A DNA stretch of 64,000 nucleotides from DASXHZ01 sp036488085. GTDB taxonomy: Bacteria > Acidobacteriota > Thermoanaerobaculia > Gp7-AA8. Of the stretch, positions 16,565 through 26,894 are shown piece by piece (the stretch's first letter is position 1; every line of letters begins with the position of its first letter). The notes below the pieces were generated by a model. It was given only the letters and a program-made list of their open reading frames with translations, did no database searches and was not told the DNA's origin. A program made the position numbers and the translations under genes. The DNA lies in contig DASXHZ010000008.1 of NCBI GenBank assembly GCA_036488085.1, positions 56,607-120,606 on the forward strand. Reading direction: 5' to 3'.

Positions 16565-17490
16565 CCCGCGAGGACGACTTTGGGCTTCACCTCCACCGGC
16601 CCACCCTCGCGAAGGACGTTGGACACTTCCGCGATCGCGACGAGCTGGTCGTGCGGATTACCGAGCGCGATCAAGTCACTCACGTGCAGCGGCACCGGCG
16701 GCGTCAGGATGAACGACTGGCCGCTCATCAGTTTCGCCTGCTGCGGCCAGTCGATGCGGATCTTCTCGAGCGGCAGATCGATGTCGGACAGCGACTGGTA
16801 TTGCGGTGGGGCGATGATCGCCTCCGGCGAGGATGCGTCGAGTGCTTCGAACGCGATCGCATCATCCACACGGAAGTTGCCGATCGCGGAGCGGCGGAGC
16901 TTCTTCAAGTGCGCCGGGACGCCGGCGGCGATGCCGAGGTCGTGCGCGAGCGAACGGACGTACGTGCCCGCCGAGGAGCGCACGCGGAATTGCGCCGTCG
17001 AGCCTTGGACGCCGGTGATCTCGAACTCGTAGATCGTGACCTGCTTCGGCGTCAGCTTCACTTCCTGCCCTTTACGCGCCATCTCGTACGCGCGGACGCC
17101 GTCGATTTTCTTCGCGGAGAACGCGGGCGGCATCTGCTCGATGGCCCCTCGGAACCTCGCGAGAAGCGGCTCGAAATCGATGTGCTCGACGTCCGCCTCT
17201 TTCGCCTCTCCGGCCGGCTCTCCGGTCGCGTCGTACGAGTCGGTCGCCCAGCCGAACTGCATCGTCCCCTCGTACGTCTTCTCCATCCCCATGAGATAGG
17301 CCTGGAGCCGCGTCGCCTTCCCGATGCAGAGGATCAAAAGGCCGGTCGCCAGCGGATCGAGCGTGCCGGTATGGCCGGCCTTCTTCACGCCGATGCGGCG
17401 GCGCACCTTCTCGACGACGTCGTGGGACGTGATGCCGGATTTCTTGTCCACCAGGAGAATGCCGTCGAAACGTGATTGCCGAGGTTGCAT
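16561..17490 (-). CDS. truB: tRNA pseudouridine(55) synthase
   Basis: A 309-residue protein with the TruB catalytic motif HTGTLDPLATGLL (Asp near residue 47), the KTYEGTMQFGWATDSYDATG segment and a C-terminal PUA-like tail. It makes pseudouridine 55 in the T-loop of tRNAs. The ATG at 17490 follows a TAGAAT -10 box with 9 bases between, and no Shine-Dalgarno is present. rbfA lies next door in the usual order but is separated by orn on the other strand. The 11-gene chain down to 6511 has no internal gap larger than 18 bases, so truB seems to lead the O-antigen operon. Confidence 0.96.
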   Translation of the reverse strand: MQPRQSRFDGILLVDKKSGITSHDVVEKVRRRIGVKKAGHTGTLDPLATGLLILCIGKATRLQAYLMGMEKTYEGTMQFGWATDSYDATGEPAGEAKEADVEHIDFEPLLARFRGAIEQMPPAFSAKKIDGVRAYEMARKGQEVKLTPKQVTIYEFEITGVQGSTAQFRVRSSAGTYVRSLAHDLGIAAGVPAHLKKLRRSAIGNFRVDDAIAFEALDASSPEAIIAPPQYQSLSDIDLPLEKIRIDWPQQAKLMSGQSFILTPPVPLHVSDLIALGNPHDQLVAIAEVSNVLREGGPVEVKPKVVLAG

Positions 17491-17499
17491 GTGGCGCGG

Positions 17500-17524
17500 A
17501 TTCTAACGGACGCTGTCTTAACAT
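17500..17524. promoter_or_regulatory. Divergent leaderless promoters of truB and orn
   Basis: The minus-strand TAGAAT (17505-17500) ends 9 bases before the truB ATG. The plus-strand TAACAT (17519-17524) ends 6 bases before the orn ATG. Neither start has a Shine-Dalgarno sequence. The 40-base gap therefore holds two back-to-back promoters. If this is right, expression of the O-antigen operon begins here. Confidence 0.6.
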
Positions 17525-17530
17525 TCCCAC

Positions 17531-18118
17531 ATGCCAAAGCGAAGCAAGAAGCGGCTCGTGTGGATTGACTGCGAGATGACCGGGCTGGAGCCCTCGTCCG
17601 ACACACTCCTGGAGATCGCGACGATCATCACCGACTACGATCTCAACATCATCGAGCACGGGCCCGTCTGCGCGATCCGCACGAGCGAGTCACGGCTGGC
17701 GCGGATGGACGCCTGGAACCGGCGGACGCACAAGAAGAGCGGACTTCTCGACCGCGTGCGGACGGAGGGAGTCACGGTCGCGGAGGCGGAGAAGAGAACG
17801 CTGAACTTCGTCCGGCGGCATTGCTACAAAAGAACCGCGCCGCTCTGCGGGAACTCCATCGGCCAGGACAAGCGCTTCCTCGCGAAGTACATGCCGGAGC
17901 TCCACGAGTTCCTGCACTACAAGGTCATCGACGTCAGCTCGATCAAGCTCCTCGCGTCGGAGTGGTACGGGAAGGACTTCAAGACGCCGAAGAAGCTCGA
18001 GCTGCATCGCGCGCTGTCGGACATCGAGGAGTCGATCGCGGAGCTGGCGTTTCTGCGGAAGACGGTCTTCGTCCGTCAGCTCTCTTCGTCTTCCGGTTCC
18101 GACTCGTCGGGATCCTGA
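17531..18118 (+). CDS. orn: Oligoribonuclease
   Basis: A 195-residue DEDDh exonuclease. The ExoI motif is VWIDCEMTGLE (residues 10-20), ExoII lies around LCGNSIGQDKRFL, and ExoIII is HRALSDIEESI with the catalytic His and Asp. It degrades 2-5-nt RNAs and pGpG, so it finishes both RNA decay and c-di-GMP breakdown; a PilZ protein gene lies 7 kb away. The C-terminal tail is Ser-rich and overlaps the end of rbfA on the opposite strand by 43 bases. The gene interrupts the usual rbfA-truB pair. Confidence 0.95.
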   Translation: MPKRSKKRLVWIDCEMTGLEPSSDTLLEIATIITDYDLNIIEHGPVCAIRTSESRLARMDAWNRRTHKKSGLLDRVRTEGVTVAEAEKRTLNFVRRHCYKRTAPLCGNSIGQDKRFLAKYMPELHEFLHYKVIDVSSIKLLASEWYGKDFKTPKKLELHRALSDIEESIAELAFLRKTVFVRQLSSSSGSDSSGS

Positions 18119-18465
18119 CTGACGTCATGGGCGACGTCCTGAAGGATCGACTCGATCCGACTCGCGCGCATCGTGGTGTCGTCGTACCTGAAGTCCAGCT
18201 CCGGCGTGTACCGGAGCCGGATGCGTTGGCCTAGAAATCGGCGGGCGGCGCCACGCGCCTGCTGGAGTTGCTCCACGACATCGCGCGTCTGCTCCTCGTT
18301 CAAACCGCTCATGTAGACGCGGGCGAAGTGGAGGTCGGGGCTGACGTCGATGCCGGTGATCGAAACGAAACCGATGTCGACGTTCTTAAGATCGTGGCGG
18401 AGGACCTCCACGAGCGCGTCGCGCACCATCTCGCCGACTCGTGAAGTCCTGCGTGTCTTTTTCAT
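18076..18465 (-). CDS. rbfA: 30S ribosome-binding factor A
   Basis: A 129-residue KH-fold protein with the RbfA pattern: RVGEMVRDALVEVLRHDLKN at the start, GFVSITGIDVSPDLHFARVY, and RFLGQRIRLRYTPELDFRYDDT. An acidic tail follows. It helps late 16S rRNA 5'-end maturation and cold adaptation. ATG at 18465 overlaps the stop of the DUF503 gene (ATGA), preserving the old infB-DUF503-rbfA order. The 3' end is antisense to orn. Confidence 0.95.
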   Translation of the reverse strand: MKKTRRTSRVGEMVRDALVEVLRHDLKNVDIGFVSITGIDVSPDLHFARVYMSGLNEEQTRDVVEQLQQARGAARRFLGQRIRLRYTPELDFRYDDTTMRASRIESILQDVAHDVSQDPDESEPEDEES

Positions 18466-18770
18466 GTCAGGTCCGCCATCTCGTCGAAGTCGAGCTGCTC
18501 GCTCGTCCAGCCGGTCACAGGGGCGTCGGTGTTCGACTCGACGAACGTGCGGATTTTATCGAGCAACGAGTCGCTCGTCGCGTGGTCGCGCGCCACGAAC
18601 GACACCGCCAATCGCGCCCGCTGATGGAGGTCGTGTAGGGCGACCTCGTTCACGGAGATGTCGAACCGGTGCCGCAGCCTGCCGACCAGCGACCGCACCA
18701 CCATCCGTTTCTCCTTGAGGCTCTGCGCGTATTCGATGTGCAGCTCGAAGAGCGCCACGGAAACCAGCAT
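18462..18770 (-). CDS. DUF503 family protein (YlxP-like)
   Basis: A 102-residue protein starting MLVSVALFELHIEYAQSLKEKR. This is the DUF503 signature, a small ferredoxin-fold protein usually encoded between infB and rbfA and thought to act in ribosome biogenesis. The SLKEKRMVVRSLVGRLRHRFDISVNEV segment is typical. ATG at 18770 was chosen at the conserved N-terminus; a longer upstream frame is antisense noise. A TAACTA box lies 8 bases upstream. It is coupled to rbfA by a 4-base overlap. Confidence 0.88.
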   Translation of the reverse strand: MLVSVALFELHIEYAQSLKEKRMVVRSLVGRLRHRFDISVNEVALHDLHQRARLAVSFVARDHATSDSLLDKIRTFVESNTDAPVTGWTSEQLDFDEMADLT

Positions 18771-18776
18771 CGCCGC

Positions 18777-18782
18777 TATAGT
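18777..18782 (+). promoter_or_regulatory. -10 box of the NmrA-like gene
   Basis: TATAGT ends 9 bases before the ATG at 18792, with no Shine-Dalgarno between. On the other strand the same AT-rich spot supplies TAACTA for the divergent DUF503 gene, 8 bases before its ATG. Confidence 0.55.
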
Positions 18783-18791
18783 TACTCGATC

Positions 18792-19736
18792 ATGAGCGAA
18801 AAGAAAGTCATTGCAGTCATTGGTGCCACCGGAGCGCAGGGCGGAGGGCTCGTTCGCGCGATCCTGTCCGATCCCGAGGGCGGATTCACGGCGCGCGCGA
18901 TCACACACAATCCCGATTCGGACAAGGCGAAGGCGCTCGCGGCGGCCGGCGCGGAAGTCGTCGCGGCCGACATCGAGGACGCCGACAGCCTGCGCCGCGC
19001 GTTCGACGGCGCGTACGGCGCGTATTGCGTCACCTTCTACTGGGCGCACTTCTCCCCCGAGAAGGAGCTGCAGCATGCGCACAACATGGCGCGCGCGGCG
19101 CACGACGCGGAGCTGCGTCACGTCGTCTGGTCGACGCTCGAGGACACTCGGAACTGGATTCCGCTCAGCGACGACCGCATGCCGACGCTGATGGAGCACT
19201 ACAAAGTGCCGCACTTCGACGCGAAGGGCGAATCGGATGCGGCGTTCCGCGAGCTGGGTGTTCCGACCACGTACCTCCTGACGTCGTTCTACTGGGACAA
19301 CTTCATCCACTTCGGCATGGGTCCGGCGCGCGGCGCGGATGGAAAGCTCGCCATCACCTTCCCGCTCGGCGACGCGAAGATGCCGAGCATCGCCGCGGAG
19401 GACATCGGTCGCTGTGCGTACGCGATCTTCAAACGTCCGGAGCTGATCGGACAGCGCGTCGGCATCGCGGGCGAGCACGTGAGCGGCGCCGAGATGGCCG
19501 CCGGCTTCTCGAAAGTCTTCGGCGAAGAGGTGCACTACAACGCCATCGAGCCGTCGGTCTACCGCGGCTTCGGCTTCCCCGGCGCCGACGACCTCGGCAA
19601 CATGTTCCAGTTCTACCGCGACTTCGAGAGCGACTTCCGCAAGCCGCGCGACGTGGAGTTCTCGCGCGGACTCAACCCGCGGTTGCAGGACTTCGGGGCG
19701 TGGTTGGACGCGAACAAGAGCGCGATCAAGGTCTGA
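18792..19736 (+). CDS. NmrA-like NAD(P)-binding protein
   Basis: A 314-residue Rossmann protein with IAVIGATGAQGGGLVRAIL at residues 7-25 (GxxGxxG), followed by a short ITHNPDSDKAKALAAAGAEVVAADIED region that reads the second cofactor half. The family includes NmrA and HSCARG redox sensors and some oxidoreductases. No YxxxK catalytic pair is apparent, so it may sense NAD(P)(H) rather than catalyse. It lies alone on the plus strand between infB and DUF503, a place where the old translation operon is split. Function is not known. Confidence 0.75.
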   Translation: MSEKKVIAVIGATGAQGGGLVRAILSDPEGGFTARAITHNPDSDKAKALAAAGAEVVAADIEDADSLRRAFDGAYGAYCVTFYWAHFSPEKELQHAHNMARAAHDAELRHVVWSTLEDTRNWIPLSDDRMPTLMEHYKVPHFDAKGESDAAFRELGVPTTYLLTSFYWDNFIHFGMGPARGADGKLAITFPLGDAKMPSIAAEDIGRCAYAIFKRPELIGQRVGIAGEHVSGAEMAAGFSKVFGEEVHYNAIEPSVYRGFGFPGADDLGNMFQFYRDFESDFRKPRDVEFSRGLNPRLQDFGAWLDANKSAIKV

Positions 19737-19746
19737 CCTGATGCCT

Positions 19747-19807
19747 GGCTGGGCGCACGCCCTCGTGCGCCCAGCCGCGCGCCTGCGCGGCTATCGCCGC
19801 GCAGGCG
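19747..19807. repeat. Pair of perfect 12-bp-stem palindromes
   Basis: Two adjacent hairpins, each with a perfect 12-bp GC-rich stem: 19747-19758/19765-19776 with a 6-base loop, and 19780-19791/19796-19807 with a 4-base loop. They sit between two convergent genes (NmrA-like and infB) and lack T tracts. They could slow transcription from both sides or be members of a palindromic repeat family. Confidence 0.7.
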
Positions 19808-19843
19808 GACGAGGGCGTCCGCCTCTCCGCGGAGCCGGCGCCA

Positions 19844-22702
<2,859 letters not shown>

Positions 22703-22728
22703 TCAATCTCCCTCGGGTTGACCGCTGA

Positions 22729-24267
22729 CTACTCCACTTTGGCTTCTTCCTGTGCTTCGCCTTCAGGCGCTTCTTCTTCTGCTTCGCCTTCGGCTGCTTC
22801 TTCTTCTTCGTCCTCGGCGTATTCTTCTTCGTCGCCTTCGGGCACCGTCTCTTCGATCTGCTCGTGCTTGCGCGCGATCTCGATGATCTGCCCGGCGATC
22901 TCTTCGTCGACACCTTCGATCGCGATGAGATCTTCCACGCTGGCGTTGATCACGGAGTCGAGGTCGTCATAGCCGGCCTCGGAGAGCTTGTCGGCCCATT
23001 CGGTCGGCATGTCCTCGATCTCGCGGACGTCGACGGCGGCGCGCGACTCGGCCATCGCTTCCTGCAGCATCGCGGAGAGCGCGTCGGCGACTTCGCCCTT
23101 CACTTCCTCTTCCGACTTGATGTCGATCTTCGCGCCGATCAGCTCTGCCGCGAGGCGGACGTTCAGGCCGCGCTTACCGATGGCGAGCGAGAGCTGGTCG
23201 TTATCGACGATGACGTCGAGGTGCGGCCGGTGCGCCGCTTCGTCGGAGGTGACGCTGACGCGGGTGATCTTCGCCGGCGCCAGCGAGTTCTGGGCGTAGA
23301 CGACAATGTCGTCGTTCCACGGAATGATGTCGATCTTCTCGCCACGGAGCTCGCGGATGATCGACTGCACGCGCGAACCCTTCATGCCGACGCATGCGCC
23401 GACCGGATCGACGTCGCGCTCGCGCGACATGACCGCGATCTTCGCCCGCTCGCCCGGCTCGCGAACGGCGCCCCGGATGACGACCGTGCCGTCGTAGATC
23501 TCCGGCACTTCCATCTCGAACAGCTTGATGAGCAGCCGCGGATCGGTGCGCGAGAGGACGACCTGCGGTCCTTTCGGCTGGGTGTGGACGTCGATGATGA
23601 CGGCCTTGATGCGGTCGCCCTGCGAGTAGCGCTCGGCGCGCGACTGCTGCGAACGCGGGATGATCCCCTCGGTCTTCCCGTTGAGATCGATGATCATGTC
23701 ACCGCGCTCGAAACGCTTCACGTAGCCGTTCTCGATCTCGCCGAGCTTGTCCTTGAACTCGTTGTAGACCTTCTCGCGCTCCGCTTCCCGGACCTTCTGG
23801 TAGAGCACCTGCTTCGCGCTCTGGGCGGCAATGCGTCCGAGCTCGTCGGGCGGCCTGGTGAGCGGGATCTTGACCTCGTCGCCCTGCTCGACTTCCGGAT
23901 CGATCTTCTGCGCCTCGTACGTCCGGATCTGCGTGTGCGGATCCTTCACGACGTCGACGACTTCCTTGCTGATGTAGTTGAGGCGCAGCTTGCCGCCGAC
24001 CTCGATAGCCGGGTCGACCTTGCGCGCCTGATCGAGCGTCCACTGCGCCTGCGGGTCCTCGATCTCGTTCTCGTCCGGAACGATTTCCTTGATCGCCTGA
24101 ACGATGACGCTTCCATTCAACCGATCGAGCTGTGCCTCGAGCGGCTCGCGGGTCTTGTAATACTTCCGCGCGGCCGTGGAGAGGGCGTCCTCGAGCGCCG
24201 CGTACACGCGGTCAGGCTCGATCGCCTTTTCGTAAGCCAGCGCCTTGATGTCTTTGTCGTTGAACAT
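22729..24267 (-). CDS. nusA: Transcription termination/antitermination factor NusA
   Basis: A 512-residue protein. The N-terminal RNA-polymerase-binding domain is residues 1-130, S1 is around 135-200, and KH1/KH2 contain VGACVGMKGSRVQSI and LAIGKRGLNVRLAAELIG. A single C-terminal HhH repeat (about 425-465, DLIAIEGVDEEIAGQIIEIA) is followed by an acidic low-complexity tail of about 45 residues rich in E, A and G. It modulates pausing and intrinsic termination. It lies 4 bases after rimP. A leader terminator upstream of rimP suggests autoregulation. Confidence 0.97.
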   Translation of the reverse strand: MFNDKDIKALAYEKAIEPDRVYAALEDALSTAARKYYKTREPLEAQLDRLNGSVIVQAIKEIVPDENEIEDPQAQWTLDQARKVDPAIEVGGKLRLNYISKEVVDVVKDPHTQIRTYEAQKIDPEVEQGDEVKIPLTRPPDELGRIAAQSAKQVLYQKVREAEREKVYNEFKDKLGEIENGYVKRFERGDMIIDLNGKTEGIIPRSQQSRAERYSQGDRIKAVIIDVHTQPKGPQVVLSRTDPRLLIKLFEMEVPEIYDGTVVIRGAVREPGERAKIAVMSRERDVDPVGACVGMKGSRVQSIIRELRGEKIDIIPWNDDIVVYAQNSLAPAKITRVSVTSDEAAHRPHLDVIVDNDQLSLAIGKRGLNVRLAAELIGAKIDIKSEEEVKGEVADALSAMLQEAMAESRAAVDVREIEDMPTEWADKLSEAGYDDLDSVINASVEDLIAIEGVDEEIAGQIIEIARKHEQIEETVPEGDEEEYAEDEEEEAAEGEAEEEAPEGEAQEEAKVE

Positions 24268-24271
24268 CCGT

Positions 24272-24748
24272 TCAGATCTCCACTTCGAGTCGCGTCTCTT
24301 TGATGTCCGCGAGCGGAATCTCGTAGTCCGGATCCTTCTTCATCAACGGATCCGTCACCACGATCTTCTTCCCGTCGAACTCTTTCAAACGGCCGACGAT
24401 GACATGCAGGCCTCGAATTGCCGCCGAGGTCTTCACGCGCACAAGCCTTCCGATGAACTTTTGATAATCCGAGTCTGTGTAGAACTTTCGATCCAGTCCG
24501 GGCGACGAGACTTGCAGCTCGTACTCCCCCGGCATCGGATCTTCGACATCCAACCACGCTGATACCTGCTGCGAAACGAGCGAGCAGTCGTCGAGATTGA
24601 CGCCGCCCTCCTTGTCGATATCGATCCTCAGCAAGTACGTTCTGCCCTGTCTCCTGTAGTCCACATGGACGAGCTCGAGCCCCTCGGAGGCCACGATCTT
24701 CTCAATCTCGCTCGTGACGCTCTCCGGCAACCCGTTCATACGTCCCAT
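24272..24748 (-). CDS. rimP: Ribosome maturation factor RimP
   Basis: A 158-residue protein with the RimP pattern: IVASEGLELVHVDYRRQGRTYLLRIDID, then SPGLDRKF at the domain boundary and a C-terminal SH3-like half (RVKTSAAIRGLHVIVGRLKEFDG). It acts in 30S maturation and heads the nusA-infB operon. ATG at 24748 was chosen; TTG codons lie just upstream and another ATG at 24739 is possible. The start comes only 4 bases after the T tract of an intrinsic terminator, so only read-through transcripts can express it. Confidence 0.93.
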   Translation of the reverse strand: MGRMNGLPESVTSEIEKIVASEGLELVHVDYRRQGRTYLLRIDIDKEGGVNLDDCSLVSQQVSAWLDVEDPMPGEYELQVSSPGLDRKFYTDSDYQKFIGRLVRVKTSAAIRGLHVIVGRLKEFDGKKIVVTDPLMKKDPDYEIPLADIKETRLEVEI

Positions 24749-24752
24749 CAAC

Positions 24753-24779
24753 AAAAAAAGCGGCCGAATCGGCCGCTTT
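24753..24779 (-). terminator. Intrinsic terminator in the rimP-nusA-infB leader
   Basis: On the minus strand the stem AAAGCGGCCG/CGGCCGCTTT (24779-24770 and 24766-24757, 3-base loop) runs straight into seven T residues (24759-24753), ending 4 bases before the rimP ATG. It could end transcripts of the upstream PilZ gene. A promoter just upstream of it (24809-24837) makes it more likely a leader attenuator for the nusA operon. Confidence 0.8.
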
Positions 24780-24802
24780 CGATAGTTCAGTGCTTCGAAA
24801 GC
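24775..24802 (-). promoter_or_regulatory. Possible antiterminator hairpin overlapping the leader terminator
   Basis: A perfect 8-bp inverted repeat, GCTTTCGA (minus strand, 24802-24795) and TCGAAAGC (24782-24775), has a 12-base loop. Its 3' arm covers half of the 5' arm of the terminator stem, so the two hairpins cannot form together. This is the layout of a transcription-attenuation switch. Function is inference. Confidence 0.5.
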
Positions 24803-24808
24803 CGTCGA

Positions 24809-24837
24809 ATGATAACACCCAACAGCTCGGGCTACAA
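24809..24837 (-). promoter_or_regulatory. Promoter of the rimP-nusA-infB operon
   Basis: On the minus strand, TTGTAG (24837-24832) and TATCAT (24814-24809) are separated by exactly 17 bases. Transcription would start near 24802, giving a leader of about 54 bases that holds the antiterminator/terminator pair. It is one of the few places in the window with a good -35 and a real leader. Confidence 0.6.
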
Positions 24838-24848
24838 CGATAGAAGAA

Positions 24849-25607
24849 TCAACGCGATTCCACGGAACCGGCGCGGTCGCCGGGGAGCGCTGAAGCGCCC
24901 TCTCCCTCCACGATCGAGAGCTGTGCGAAGAGCTGAATCATCCGCCTTCCCTCGCCGTCCGAACGGAGGTACGCGTCGCACAAGAGCTCGGCCTGCTGGC
25001 TGTCTTCGAGCGCCGAGATCGTAAACCCCTCGGCCGGCTGACCGGGGTCATGCGTCCGCTTCTTGCGCCACGTGTTCTGTTCCAGGGCGTAGCAGACGTA
25101 CCCCGTGTCACCGGTGACGCGGGTGATCGGCATGGCCGTCACGCCGGCGCCCTCTTTTCGATCCTTGGCGTTCGCCGTCAACTGCCCGCCGTGCCGGAAG
25201 ATCGGCATCTTCGCCACGTCGTGCTGCGGCAAGGCGCCGCGGGCGTTCAGCTTCTGTTCCTCGAGGGCGCGGGAGATGAAGAGCGCCAGGAGGGCCTTGA
25301 TCCGCTCGCGCATCGCCTCGTCGACGCTCTCGAACTCGACCCCGGCGTGGTAGACGGTCAGACCGTCGCTTCCGGTCGAAAAGCGCTCCACCCGGGAGCG
25401 AACGATCCGGCAGTCGACCACGATCGGCTCATCCTCCCAAAGGAACGAGAGGCGTGTGTGGCTCCCCGCCGGCAGCGAGGAGTGATGCTCCACGCGCGCG
25501 CCGAGGACGCTCAAATCGACGAGCGCAACCTGGGCGGCGCCCAGGCGGGCAACGATCGGCTGCGGAAAGCGAATCCGCTGGACGCGCCTCGTTCGGGGGT
25601 ACTGCAT
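24849..25607 (-). CDS. PilZ-domain protein (candidate c-di-GMP receptor)
   Basis: A 252-residue protein. Residues 1 to about 115 form a PilZ domain with an Arg-rich N-terminal motif (RTRRVQRIRF, matching RxxxR) and DLSVLGARVEH (D/NxSxxG), the c-di-GMP-binding pair. The C-terminal 130 residues are of no family I recognise; a short GDTGYVCYALEQNTWRKKRTHD segment stands out. PilZ proteins often steer exopolysaccharide, motility or adhesion, and polysaccharide genes are nearby. It is a single minus-strand gene upstream of the nusA operon. Confidence 0.78.
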   Translation of the reverse strand: MQYPRTRRVQRIRFPQPIVARLGAAQVALVDLSVLGARVEHHSSLPAGSHTRLSFLWEDEPIVVDCRIVRSRVERFSTGSDGLTVYHAGVEFESVDEAMRERIKALLALFISRALEEQKLNARGALPQHDVAKMPIFRHGGQLTANAKDRKEGAGVTAMPITRVTGDTGYVCYALEQNTWRKKRTHDPGQPAEGFTISALEDSQQAELLCDAYLRSDGEGRRMIQLFAQLSIVEGEGASALPGDRAGSVESR

Positions 25608-25666
25608 CTCTCTCTCGGCGCCACCGATGATAGGTCCGGCCCGTCAAATCGCCATCAGAAAAGTGC

Positions 25667-25699
25667 GAAAAACAGAAACGGCCGCGCTCGCGCGCGGCC
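25667..25699 (-). terminator. Terminator after the secreted-protein gene
   Basis: The GC-rich hairpin GGCCGCG/CGCGGCC (25680-25699, 6-base loop) is followed on the minus strand by a T-rich run (GTTTCTGTTTTT). It lies about 30 bases past the stop of the secreted-protein gene at 25730. Confidence 0.65.
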
Positions 25700-25729
25700 A
25701 TTTGGAACGTTGAGATCTTGCGTGGGAAC

Positions 25730-26773
25730 TTAGTGATGGGTGACGGCGCGGTGGATCTGCGGAACGCTCTTGCAGGTCACTGTCTGCCCGTTGGCCGGGA
25801 AGAGGCACGCGAGCTGCGCGTCGGAGATCGACTTGAAGTACTGCGGCTCGAGCGTCGTGGCGTCGTTCGTCGTGTTGTCGAGGACGGAGCCGTAGGTGAA
25901 GAAGCCGGGGCAGCCCGTCGGGCAGCCATTCGCGACCGCGTCGCCCGTGGCCGAGACGCCCTCCTGGGTCACCTGGATCCAGAGGTTCGTGCCGGTGCCG
26001 ATCGGATAGCTCGCCGTCGGGAAGAGACCGACGAGTGGCTGCTGAACGGCCTGCAGCGGCGCAAAAGCCCCGGTCACGACGTCGGCGCCCACCTGTGTTC
26101 CACCCTGGAAAAGCTTGACCCGGAACTGCGTGCTCGAGAACTGCGAGGCATTCACCAGGCCGATGTTGGTGCGGTAGGCGCTGTTCTGGCGGATACCGGT
26201 GACGAACACGCGGTTCAGATCGTTCTGCGACTGCTCCTGCGTGACGTAGCTGTACCACGGCAAGCCGCTGAAGAGCTGGCCGTTGGTCGGCGCCGTCTGG
26301 GGGTTGGCGCCGTTGTCGACCGAGTAGATGCGGCTCTCAACCGTGATGTTGCGGAAGTCAGGGCATTCGCCGCTCTGCTGGCCGCCCGGGCAACCGGTCG
26401 TGTCGTTGATGTCGCACGATCCGCCGGACTTACAGGCGTTGAAGACCAACTGGCCGAGGGCGTTGGTGAGATTGAGGCCGTTCGGGGCCGCGGAGCCGAC
26501 GAAATCGGAGAACTCGCGGTGCTCGTTCGGCTGGAGCGTGAAAAGGTTATTGAAGATGGTCTGAGTGCCCGACGCGTTCGAGTAAATCACCGAGACGGTG
26601 ACGGCATCGGAAGTGACATTGCTGACGGCGATGTCGGAAATGAACGTCTTGGTTCCAGCGGTGACGTGACCCGCGGCGGGCACGTACACCTGGTCGGCCG
26701 CGCGGAAATTCGACGCCATCGCGGAAGCGGCGACGAGCGCAACGGCCGCAGCGAATCCGAACTGCTTGATCAT
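25730..26773 (-). CDS. Secreted beta-rich protein of unknown function
   Basis: A 347-residue protein with a clear signal peptide (IKQFGFAAAVALVAASAMAS). The mature part is rich in Thr, Ser, Asn and Val, with strand-like alternation (TKTFISDIAVSNVTSDAVTVSVIYS) and two Cys-rich patches (CKSGGSCDINDTTGCPGG and CPTGCPGF) that may form disulfides. The ATG at 26773 is preceded by AAGGAG at 9 bases, one of the few strong Shine-Dalgarno sites here. ATG 26779 is the alternative. A single gene with its own terminator, it may be an abundant surface or extracellular protein. I cannot assign a family. Confidence 0.65.
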   Translation of the reverse strand: MIKQFGFAAAVALVAASAMASNFRAADQVYVPAAGHVTAGTKTFISDIAVSNVTSDAVTVSVIYSNASGTQTIFNNLFTLQPNEHREFSDFVGSAAPNGLNLTNALGQLVFNACKSGGSCDINDTTGCPGGQQSGECPDFRNITVESRIYSVDNGANPQTAPTNGQLFSGLPWYSYVTQEQSQNDLNRVFVTGIRQNSAYRTNIGLVNASQFSSTQFRVKLFQGGTQVGADVVTGAFAPLQAVQQPLVGLFPTASYPIGTGTNLWIQVTQEGVSATGDAVANGCPTGCPGFFTYGSVLDNTTNDATTLEPQYFKSISDAQLACLFPANGQTVTCKSVPQIHRAVTHH

Positions 26774-26882
26774 GGACATAATCTCCTTCTTTGAAACTGA
26801 TATGGGTTGATGACGCAACTACCTGCGACCAAACGACGGTATTTTAGCCCAACTTCCAACACACAAAAGAAAAGTTTGACGA

Positions 26883-26888
26883 TACTCT
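26883..26888 (+). promoter_or_regulatory. -10 box of rluD
   Basis: TACTCT ends 6 bases before the GTG start at 26895, with no Shine-Dalgarno. This spacing puts the transcription start at the start codon. Confidence 0.6.
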
Positions 26889-26894
26889 CACGGT

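Noticed and set aside
470..17490. Transposase, integrase or attachment-site traces flanking the glycan island
   Set aside because: None was recognised; insertion by homologous exchange between fixed flanks remains possible, but no mobile element can be reported.
22864..24303. 479-codon plus-strand open frame
   Set aside because: Antisense of nusA with no recognisable family.
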